In this document: piece after piece, positions 45,608 through 55,427 of the stretch
Layout of the letters: each line of letters starts with the position of its first letter
Numbering within the stretch: position 1 is the first letter of the stretch
Assembly: GCA_003550325.1 (NCBI GenBank)
Contig: QKWP01000218.1
Coordinates: 174,072 to 238,071, forward strand
Source: Gigaspora rosea
Lineage: Eukaryota; Glomeromycota; Glomeromycetes; Diversisporales; Gigasporaceae
Reading direction: 5' to 3'
Length of the DNA: 64,000 bases
Notes under the pieces: generated by a model
Told to the model about the DNA's origin: nothing
Databases searched by the model: none
The model's input: only the letters and a program-made list of their open reading frames with translations
Program-made: the position numbers and the translations under genes

Positions 45608-46580
45608 CTACTGTAAATAAATATAGTAAAAATTAAATTATATAGATATAAGGGCCATTAACGCTAACGTTTATTTGGTATAATCATTGCGAATTTCAAC
45701 ATGTGATTGTGACCATTTATGGCATCTATTTTTTGCACGTGCAAAATGATTAGTAAAAATGTACCGGTACTTCGATTCACATGAACAGAATGATGGTAAA
45801 AATGTAACGGACTTATGTGATAAGATGACAATTTTATATAAGAGGATATAGAATAAATTTTTTTAAAATTTAAAAGAAAAATTTATTAGTATAATTTATA
45901 AATAAGTGCTTATAAATATAAAAAATATAGTAATTATTTATATAAAATATACTCATATCCCTTACTTTGTAGAGGTTCGCAAGCAAATTTGCCTGTATAA
46001 TTACTATAAATATATCTCTAATCTAGTTTTTTAATCATTTAAGATATTTAAATAAAATTTGGTAATATAATATTTAAGAACAAGGATTATAGTTTTGAAT
46101 TATTTAAACTTATATTATAAGACAAAAAGTTTATGTTGCTTATAAGCTGAAAATATTAAATTTTAAAGAAATTTTTTAACCAAAAAAATATTTTACAATA
46201 TCTTGGCGAATTCTTTAAATATTGGTTTTAAAAATATANNNNNNNNNNNNNNNNNNNNNNNNNNNNNNNNNNNNNNNNNNNNNNNNNNNNNNNNNNNNNN
46301 NNNNNNNNNNNNNNNNNNNNNNNNNNATATAAAATTTGAGAAAACCTAAAGAAAAAATTCTATAGTAAAAGTTCCAAAACAAAAACTTTAAACTTTTATT
46401 ACACCAAAGTTTTTTAATAATTTTAAAAAAATTTTATAATAAAGTTGATAAAACAGAACTAATATTATATTTTTTACTTAGAAAGTATATAGCTAAAATT
46501 AATATTTAAGGTTTTATTTAAAAAATTTAAAATTTTAAAATTTTAGCAGGCAAATATGCCTGCATAAAAATTAAGGGATA
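45608..46580. other. AT-rich spacer containing the assembly gap
   Basis: No gene. 88 Ns occupy 46239-46326. GCAAGCAAATTTGCCTG (45978) and GCAGGCAAATATGCCTG (46546) are related words on either side of the gap that may be two ends of one element. Confidence 0.5.
46239..46326. other. Assembly gap (88 N)
   Basis: An uninterrupted run of N. True distance and order across it are unknown. Confidence 0.99.
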
Positions 46581-46979
46581 TGGTGCTAGAAGCCTATACT
46601 AGACAATAAAATAGGGTAACTTTGAAATGCATCATCTTTTTATAGAGACAATATTTTTAAAAGCTATTTGGCAAATTTGTAAAGCTTATCATAGAAAACA
46701 AAGTTACTGGTCAGATTTTTAAAATATTGCCTTTATAAAAAGTTATAGTACTTTAAAGTTAATTAAAATTGAAACACATAGTAATTACATATAAAGCAAT
46801 AGTAATCTTTAAAATGCATCAACTTTTTATACAGAAGGTTTTCAAAAAAAATATTTGGCATAGTTATAGAACTAATATTCCTATATAAAGTTACCAGTCA
46901 GTTTTTTAAAAAACCTCTTGTACAAAAAACTATAGCGATTTAAAAATTGAAAAGTGTTGAGTATAGGATTCCAGCACCA
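46581..46979. mobile_element. TA-flanked TIR element (399 bp)
   Basis: The ends TGGTGCTAGAAGCCTATACT and AGTATAGGATTCCAGCACCA are inverted with TA on both sides. Two internal pairs (ATGCATCATCTTTTTATAGA / ATGCATCAACTTTTTATACA) are direct repeats. Confidence 0.65.
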
Positions 46980-47155
46980 TAGCAAGTTTATAAAATTAAT
47001 ACTTAATTTATTTTTAAATAATATAAACATAAAATATACATTTAGAGGTTCATTTTATATATACATATAAATAAAATTTTAAATTCTAAAATATTTATAA
47101 TTACTAACTTTTTTATTTATAAGTATTATTAATTTTACTATATAAAATGAGATTA

Positions 47156-47455
47156 CTAAAACACACTACTAGTGTTCAACACCACAATGATTTTTAACAA
47201 TCAAATTTTCTAAATGCAGTGTAATGTAAAAATCAGGTGTAACATAAAATTTTTGTTGTTTTGGTATTTTTTATTTATGAAACTACCTTTTTTTTTAAAA
47301 AAAAACCTCCCTTGTGAAATTTGACTATATACTATGCCTCAAACTATTAACTTTAACTTAACATTTATTAGTTTTAACTTTTGTTTATTTTTTTTTTGTG
47401 TATTTTTTTGATATTGATCTTCATACTGGTGTTGAACACCAGTGGTGCGTGTTTA
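47156..47455. mobile_element. CACCAGTG MITE, copy 3
   Basis: Ends CTAAAACACACTACTAGTG and CACCAGTGGTGCGTGTTTAA. The interior is collinear with 45254-45607. Confidence 0.65.
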
Positions 47456-48380
47456 ACAATCTTGATATAAAATTACTAATTCTTTATATAGTAAACTAAT
47501 TTAAATGGGTAAGTTTCTTTTTTGCTATAGTGCGGAAATCTTTAAACCATCAACTTTTTTAAAGATAGCCAAATTTGAGAAAAATACTAAATTTTAATTG
47601 GCCAATATCTTAAAATTTTTTAAATTTTATTATATTTTTAAAATTTAGTTATATACAGTATTTTAAATATGTGCAGCCAAATTTTGATTTTATTTAGTAA
47701 CTTTAAAAGAAAATAATATTATAAAATTTTGCTATATTAAAAATTTTCTCTATAGTTTTGTTCTGTTTAATTGTTTGCATATTTTTATTAAAAAAATTTT
47801 TTTTATTATATTTTTTATTTATTTATAAAAGTTTAAAGAATTATTAGTTTTCAGTTACTAATTTAAGGATTCCTAACTGTATTACTTTTTTATATAATAA
47901 TCATAGTTGAAATTTTGCAGGTTTATATAACAAGGTTATACCAAGGTACTTGTATACTAGCACAAAAAAATACTTAATTTTGATTGATTAATTTATAAGT
48001 ATATCAAAAAATTTCAATTTTTTAATTTTTTTTAAAAAAATTAGCCAACTGTGAGATTTTTTTAAACAATATGTAATCAAAAATTAGGTTAATTTTTTTT
48101 ATAAATATGTTCTATAAAGGTTCAAATATTAAATATATTTATTTAATTGCAAGTTAATATATAAAATTTTGCATAATTACATTTTAATTCAAATGTATTA
48201 GGTTGGTGTATCATGCAAAATGAGATGACCAATACATAAATATATATATAATACATATTAAATCTTAGATAAAAAAGTAATTTTTAACATAAAATACTAC
48301 TAAATGACAATGTTTTCCTGATATAAACCAATTATAATAATATATAATTATGAGCAACAAACTTAGACCTTTATAGAGAT
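47456..48380. other. Gene-free AT-rich spacer downstream of the kinase gene
   Basis: No ORF or repeat boundary recognised. It holds the kinase 3' flank. Confidence 0.4.
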
Positions 48381-48384
48381 TAAA

Positions 48385-49847
48385 TCAGTCTAATACAAAT
48401 GTAAAATAAGCAATAAATTTTTTCATTACAAAGTACCGTAATTATAAAATAGTGAATTTACTTACCAGTAGGAACTTCAACAGAATCGATAGGTATACTT
48501 GTTAAAGTTGCTATTATAGCATAATTAGCTTTAAATAAGTAATTCTATAGCATATTTAAAATAAATGTTAATAATACCTTTAACCGCACTTGATATTCTT
48601 TGAGTGTTAATAATTTTACTCGTATACATATGATCAGGATGTTGCGGCAAGATAACTGGCAATTCTTTGACTATTTTATCGGCATCTAAGAATTGCTTTT
48701 TAATTTCATTTGCATCATCTGAACTTTCCATGCTTTTATTCCAATCACGAAATTTTTCATAAACATTCCAAGAATTAGGTCGTTTATGTGGATCAGAATC
48801 CATACAATTCATAGCTAATTCAATATAGCAATCTGGTGTCCCAGGTGCAAATTCTGGCCTTAATCCTCTGCAAATCTTTACTGCAAGTTCGAAATCAAAT
48901 TGATAACCATCAAAAGGTCTTTGTCCAGTTGACATCTCTGATATGATGACTCCAAAGCCATAAATATCTGCAGCTTGTGTGAACTTTTGACCGGATAAAA
49001 CTTCTGGAGCCACATAAGGCATGACACCATAAATATTGCCTTCAGAATCATTTTCATCTTTCTTCTTGGACAATCCTAGATCTGAGATGTAAGATTTCAT
49101 GTTTTCACTAATGCCTTCATCCTGCAAAATATTACCACTATGAAAGTCTGCATGAATATATCCTGAAAAATGAATTGAATATAAATTGTCAGAAATATCG
49201 TAAAGTAGCTTTAATTTAGTCTACCAGGTAAGATCTTTAAAGTTTTTTCTTAAAAACTTATTAAGACTTCCATTATCAGCATATTGAAATACCATCAAGT
49301 ATTCGTTTGTTTCTGTGTTTTGAGTCAGTCCATACATCACAAGTTCATAATCATCTGTACTATATGCGTTACATTTCAAATGATTGTCAAACTTTATAAA
49401 TTTATATAAGCAAATCAGCTCAATATGTGGTTAATAGATGCGTAATGAATAATGATTTAACTTTACCTCTTTCAAAAAATCACGAGGGTTCTTCTTAGAA
49501 ACAGATAAGGTTTTGAGTGCAACGGTATTAAATGATGCACGTGCTCTTGTACAATTATCCTGATCACGATTAATTTTTCGCATACCATCCAGCCAGGTTG
49601 CAGAAAATACTGTGCCACATCCTCCTTCGCCAATTTTTTTAATATTATCTAGTCTATCAAATGGAATCCATTCAATCATACGTTCATATTCAGTAGTCCT
49701 AAGCTGAAACCATTTTATGCACTCATCAACGTCCTCATTTCCACTTGTCCATTCTTGAATTGTTATGTCAGGATCACATGTTTGACACCATGCTTCAGCC
49801 GTGTTGTATTCGGTACGATGCGTACATTTTCCATAATAAGGATCTCT
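48385..49847 (-). pseudogene. TKL-like protein kinase with an in-frame stop
   Basis: A Cys-rich leader (YGKCTHRTEYNTAEAWCQTC) and linker (WTSGNEDVDECIKWFQLR) precede IEWIPFDRLDNIKKIG, the glycine loop GEGGCGTVFSATW, the ATP lysine in VALKTL, EYLMVFQYADNGSLNKFL, the catalytic loop GYIHADFHSGNIL (HAD for HRD), DLGLS in place of DFG, YVAPEVL and the C-lobe DIYGFGVIISEMSTGQRPF. Exons: 49845-49467, 49391-48578, 48510-48466 and a possible terminal bit at 48389-48385; introns GT-AG. Exon 2 reads LTW, then TAG (49223-49221), then TKLKLLYDISDNLYSIHFSG; relatives have an amino acid there, so the gene is a recent pseudogene or has a base error. The 5' exon is not found: the acceptor at about 49848 faces the tandem array. 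Likely a cytoplasmic Ser/Thr or Tyr kinase of an expanded family. Confidence 0.82.
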
Positions 49848-49984
49848 TTATAAACGCAAAATTGCATTATATTAGTTATCTCGCATTCTTTAAGCGACTT
49901 TTTAAATGCAATTGTTTTTATGCTCACCGACTAATTCACGCGGATAAAATAATAAAATTCATGAACTTGAATAGCTTATTTTAT

Positions 49985-52950
49985 ACTTAGATAATAAATG
50001 GTTTTTATACTCACTCACTAAATTAACACGAATAAAATGAAATTAAATAGTAAATGTTCATTTTAGATGAATAAACGTTCTTTATACTTACCGACTAAAT
50101 TACTCGAATAATATGCAATTAAATAATAAATATTCATGAACTTGAATAGCTTATTTCAGATGCTTTTATCAATAAATATTCTTTATACTCACGGACTAAA
50201 TTATCGAATTAAGTGAAATTGATAGTAAATATTCATGAACTTGAATAGTCTATGTTGAATACTTAGATTTAAATGTTCTTTATACTTACAAACTAAATTA
50301 ATATGAACAAAATAACATTAAATAGTCAATATTCATGATCTTGAATAGTTTATTTTAAATACTAAGATTATCAAATATTATTTACACGTATACTCACCCC
50401 CTAGATCAATATGAATTAAATAGTAAATATTCATGAGCTTAAATAGCTTATTTTACAGTGCTTTCAAATTACTGTGATCAGCGAATTCAGTACATCAAAC
50501 GGAAATTAGAAAATACCAATACATGATTGACTAAAAATTATTTTTAACTAATCACAGATTTGCATTGTTTCTAGATTTATGATTTCTGGTGTGATGTATG
50601 AAAATCACCAATCGCAGTAATTTGAAAAGCACTGTAATTACTCAGTTTAATAAATGTTTTTTATACTCACGCACTAAATTATCGAATAAAATGAAATTAA
50701 ATAGTAAATATTCATGAACTTGAGCTAGCTTATTTTAATACTTAGATCAATAAATATTCTTTATACTCACTCCCTAAATTGATATGAATTAAATAGTAGA
50801 TATGGACTTAAATAGCTCATTTTAAAAATACTTAGATTAATAAAATGTTTTTTATACTCACCCCCTAAATCAATATGAATTAAATAGTAAATATTCATGA
50901 ACTCGAATAGCTTATTTTAAATACTTTGATTAATAAATGTTTTTTATACTCACGGACTAAATTAACGTAAATAAAAAAGAAATTAAATAATAAATATTCA
51001 TANATACTTTGATTAATAAATGTTTTTTATACTCACGGACTAAATTAACGTAAATAAAAAAGAAATTAAATAATAAATATTCATAAATTTGAATAGCTTA
51101 TTTTAAATACTTAGAAGAAAATACTCACAATCTAAATGAAATTAAAGAATAAACATAAATACTTATAAGCTTTGAATAATTTATTTTATAAATACTTATA
51201 TAAATAAATATTTTTTATACTTACGTACTAAATTAAGATAATGAAGTAAATTAAATAGTAAATATTTATAAATTTGAATAGCTTATTCTAAATATTAGAT
51301 TAATAAATGTTCTTTATACTCACGATCTTAAATAAAATTAAATAAGAAATTTTTATAACTTGAATAGCTTGTTTTTAATACATAATTAATAAATGTTCTT
51401 TATACTCACATACTGGAATGAAATTAAAAATAGTAAAATTGAATACTTATTTTGTATACTTATTTAATAAATGTTCTTTATACTTACTAACTAAATTATT
51501 GAATAATATGAAATTAAATTGAAATTATTCATAAAATTGGATAACTTATTTTTAAATACTTATATATATAAATATTCTTTACACTTACGTTCTGGTTGAA
51601 ATTAAAAATAATAAAGATTTATGAAGTTTGATAGCTTATTTTAAATAATTAGATTAATAAAGTTCTTTATACTCACAGACTAAATTAATGTGAATAAAAT
51701 AAATATATTCATGAACTTGAATAACTTATTTTAGAAATTCTTAGATAAAAAAAAATTTTTATGCTCACGGACTGGAATGAAATTAAAAATAAATATTCAT
51801 GAATTGAATAGCTTATTTTAAATATTTGCATTATAAATATTCTTTATACTCACTCTCTGAATTAAAATTAAATTCATGAACTTTAATAGCACATTTTAAA
51901 TACCGGTAATCAGCAGTTAAATTAATAAATGTTCTTTATACTCACTCCCTAAATTAAAGTAATGAAATGAATTTAAATAACGTATTTTAAAAATATTTCT
52001 ATTAATAATGTTCTTTGTACTCACCCCCTAAATTAAAGTGAAATAAATGAATTTAAGTAGTAAATATTCATAAACTTGATATCTTATTTCGAATGCTTAA
52101 TTAGTAAATGCTCTTACTTTCTAAATTATAAAATTGCCAGTAAATTTTCATGAACTTAAATAATCTATTTGATAATAAATTTTTTTTTTTACACTCACAC
52201 ATAACTAAATTAGTGATAAAGTAAAATTAAACAGTAAAAATTCATGAACTTGAATAGCTTGTTGTAAATATTTAGATCAATAAATGTTCTTTATACTCAA
52301 CACACTAAAATGAAATTAATGGAAAATACGTATTTATAAACTTTGAATAGCTTATTTTAAATCTTAGGTTAATAAATATTCTTCATACTCACGTTATAAA
52401 ATAAAATTTAAATTCATGAACTCGAATAGCTTATTTTAAATATTTAGATTAATTAATGTTTTTTATACTCACCTTCTGAATAAAATTAAATAGTAAATAT
52501 TCATGAACTTTAATATCTTATTTTAAATACTATATTTAGATTAACGAATGCTCTTATACTTACATACTAAATTAAATGAAGTTAAATGTTAAATATCCAT
52601 GAAATTTAATAGCTTATTTTAAATACTTAGATTATTAAGCGTTTCTTATACTCACTTTCTAAATCAATGTAAATAAATTAAATAGTAAATGTTTATGAAT
52701 TGAATAGTTTATTCTAATAAACATTCTTTTTGTACTCACGCACTAAATTAACACGGATAAAATGAAATAAATCGCAGATATTCATGAATTTGAATCGCTT
52801 ATTTTTAATATTTTGTTCTTTATACTCACGGACTAAATTAACATGAATAAAATAACTTTGAGCTATGTATGTCATTTTGAACGAAAAATAACATGAACTA
52901 TTTTCAATAAAATGTTTTTATATTGATAAACATACTTACTCCCTAAAGAA
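49985..52950. repeat. About 3-kb tandem array of roughly 105-bp units
   Basis: More than 25 diverged units share, in order on the plus strand, TACTCACGGACTAAATTA, ATGAAATTAAATAGTAAATA, TTCATGAACTTGAATAGCTT, ATTTTAAATACTTAGATTAA and TAAATGTTCTTTA. Unit length varies with indels, from about 80 to 120 bp. On the minus strand most units read AGTNNGTGAGTATAAAGAAC, so a GTGAGTAT splice-donor-like word recurs. A 180-bp unrelated segment interrupts it at about 50450-50640. An N at 51003 separates two identical 82-bp copies. The array lies between the Sel1 ORF and the kinase, both on the minus strand. Confidence 0.85.
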
Positions 52951-53007
52951 TTAAATTGGTTTAAAAAGATTTAAATTTCTAATTTAGAAAAATTAAAAAT
53001 TAGCCAG

Positions 53008-53406
53008 TTACTTTTTAATCCATTCATTGTATTTGTCTTTACTCTTTTCCACACCAATTCCGTAGAAGTAACAAATGGCAGTTTTCCAAATTCCCATAGA
53101 ATCACCTGCCTCAGCTGATTTTAAATAATGCATAAATGCTTTATGAAAATCTTTTTCAACCCCAATTCCTAAATAGTAATAACAGCCAACTTGGTACATT
53201 CCGTTAGGATGGTTCATCTCTGCAGATTTTTGATAATGAATGAATGCTTTATTCTTATCCTTTTCAACACCAATTCCATATTCGTAACAATAACCAAGCC
53301 AGAAAATATCAGCTGATGTTTGACTTTCAATTAATTTCAGATGATTAAAATCATTGTTGATTTGAGTAATTTCATCTGATGAGTTATTGACTTTTGTATT
53401 TGACAT
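53008..53406 (-). CDS. Sel1-like repeat protein (short)
   Basis: The 132-codon ORF has a polar N-terminus (about 1-35), then three Sel1-type tetratricopeptide-like repeats: LGYCYEYGIGVEKDKNKAF, VGCYYYLGIGVEKDFHKAF and AICYFYGIGVEKSKDK, each with the G-x-G-V-x-K-D turn and an AF-HY-KSAE helix. Such alpha-alpha solenoids are adaptor surfaces and are greatly expanded in Glomeromycotina. The ATG is clear; the ORF ends WIKK-stop. A GTAACT donor-like word overlaps the stop, so the ORF could instead splice across the array toward the kinase; Sel1-kinase fusions occur in these fungi. A hAT element sits 15 bp upstream of the ATG, in what should be the 5' UTR or core promoter. Confidence 0.75.
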   Translation of the reverse strand: MSNTKVNNSSDEITQINNDFNHLKLIESQTSADIFWLGYCYEYGIGVEKDKNKAFIHYQKSAEMNHPNGMYQVGCYYYLGIGVEKDFHKAFMHYLKSAEAGDSMGIWKTAICYFYGIGVEKSKDKYNEWIKK

Positions 53407-53421
53407 TTGGGTGCAAGAAAT

Positions 53422-54181
53422 CAGGGTTGGGCAAGCTGTATATCCAGTGCTTTTTCACTGGACACTGGACGTTTCCAAATTGTCCAGTGTAATGTCCAGT
53501 GCATGTCCAGTGTCCAGTGACATATTTATAAAAAAATTCAATAAATAAATAAATTAGTCAAAGCACAATATATCTGGTCAGATAACTAGTACTCCCAGAG
53601 GATTGCTCTAGCTAATTCTTAAAAATGTAGTTAAAATTTTATAATAATGCATTATACCTTTGATTTAATTTAATTTTATTCTTATTTAATTTTAAAATTT
53701 AGTTTAATTATTGTATATTAGGCAAAAATTCTGTTAGCGCATACAGTACATTTGAAAAAATTAATAAGCAATAAATATGTTGGCCACATAATACGTATTT
53801 AACTAAATAAGATATCTATATGCAACCAATTTGCTTACAATTGTAAAGGATAGTATTTCAAATGATGTTAACCTCCCAAAGCAATATGCATGGTAAGCAG
53901 GTTTTGAGAGATATCAGGCTTGAAAACATTATAAACATTATATTATATAGCAGGAACAGGCTTAATAAATTAATTTTTTTTTAAGTTATCGATTTTAATA
54001 GAATTGGTTAATTATCTAGTTTATTTAATTTTTTTTGTTTAAAATTTTAAAAATTATAATTTTTTTTAATTTTTGTTGTCCAGTGATTATTTTTCTTAAT
54101 CCATTGCTTTTCACTGGACAATTAGGACACTGGACACTGGACAAATTTCCAATTGTCCAATTGTCCAGTTGCCCAACCCTG
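53422..54181. mobile_element. hAT-like element (760 bp) just upstream of the Sel1 gene
   Basis: The ends CAGGGTTGGGCAAGC and GTTGCCCAACCCTG are inverted. CAAGAAAT flanks exactly on both sides (53414-53421 and 54182-54189). Subterminal arms consist of repeated CACTGGACA / TGTCCAGTG words, typical of transposase-binding subterminal repeats. No ORF. The perfect duplication indicates little decay since insertion. Confidence 0.9.
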
Positions 54182-54451
54182 CAAGAAATTACGTATAAAT
54201 TTACATTTCGTTAGAGTGTAGTACATTTGGATAAATAAAGCATCATAAACCTATATTAAGTACTGTTTTCATGTAGTACGTTATAGCGTCTCTTTTAGGG
54301 TACACAAGCATTTTTTGAAAAGATCTTAGTACTAATCAAGTGGCCAATCAGATAGGCTTTCAATATTTATCAAATATTCCGAGTCAAAATCTCTGGGCAT
54401 ACTGTAAATTGTAAATTATTCATTATGGCAAACCATAATCCATATACTGTA

Positions 54452-54600
54452 TAGAGAAACCTCCCTAAACACATCCTCTCTAAATGCACTCTCAAACTCA
54501 AATATATCCTTGACCTCTATAAACGCATTAATTTTATTGTTCTCTAAATGCATATTGTTAAAAGCTTATCTCAATAGTGTACACTTAGGAGGTTTCTCTG
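54452..54600. mobile_element. Pogo-like MITE (149 bp)
   Basis: The left TAGAGAAACCTCCCTAAACA and the right TAGGAGGTTTCTCTG are inverted with TA on both sides. Internal CTCTAAATGCA words repeat. Confidence 0.7.
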
Positions 54601-54602
54601 TA

Positions 54603-55178
54603 TTAAAATCTGCATCTCGCATCACTTGATTTATTTGTATCATCTTGTTGTTTAACAATAGGTCGAAACACCTAGTAGAATAAATAAATTTTGTTGCAAG
54701 ACTTGGACATGAGCCAAAATCTAACTGTGAGTGCGTGTGATAACGTATATCAAATTTATCGAGTCTAAATCTTTATTTAATAATATATATAGATTTAGAA
54801 TAACGCATAAAGGTGTAACACCATTATTTTCATGTTGATGACCGTTGAAAATTTCTTAGATTTTAAATTGCCCTATCGATCATATTTTTTAATCAGTAAT
54901 GTCTATATTTATTCGAAATCTTTAAGATTGTCGAAGAATCAAAAATCAACTAAAATCGCAGATTTCCAGTGATTTTACATAACAACGTGATCCGCAGATG
55001 TTTCACCTTTCTGCAAGCCGCAATTCTCATTTATTAGAGAATAATAGAACTTTAAAATGACCTTTTCTTAATCGGACTTCTTAAATATTATCGAATGAGA
55101 TTTTGAAAATAATAATCAGGTATACTGTATAGTTAAGTGAAATTAGAAGATATTAAAATACATATAATGCGACTGAAA
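54603..55178. other. Gene-free spacer
   Basis: No supported feature; ordinary AT-rich intergenic sequence. Confidence 0.4.
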
Positions 55179-55427
55179 TTATTCCTTTAAGGACTGAGCA
55201 ATTTCCTGAATTAGATCAATTAAAAGCATGTTATCACATATAAGTGAGTCGATGCAAATGTAAAAAGGCAAGAGCATTTTGTTACTCAAAAAATCTAAAT
55301 GCGAATCCGACTTAAGAGATTGCGTTGTAATGCTTATGATATTGTGTTTACTAAGCATCTTTTTGTTGTGAGATTCTTTTGGCTTTAATAAAGCTATAAG
55401 ATTATCATGTGCATACAAATTAATCAA
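55179..55427 (-). CDS. Unrecognised 82-codon ORF, possibly an exon
   Basis: Starts MINLYAHDNLIALLKP and ends LIDLIQEIAQSLKE. Composition is balanced rather than homopolymeric (Leu/Ile/Ser/Lys) and the C-terminus could form an amphipathic helix. There is no signal peptide, no known motif and no neighbouring exon I could join. It may be a chance ORF. Confidence 0.25.
   Translation of the reverse strand: MINLYAHDNLIALLKPKESHNKKMLSKHNIISITTQSLKSDSHLDFLSNKMLLPFYICIDSLICDNMLLIDLIQEIAQSLKE

Noticed and set aside
49159..49222. An extra 63-nt intron in the kinase that would remove the TAG
   Set aside because: GT and AG words exist, but splicing there shifts the frame out of the HADFHSGN catalytic loop, and the in-frame residues are typical of the family.
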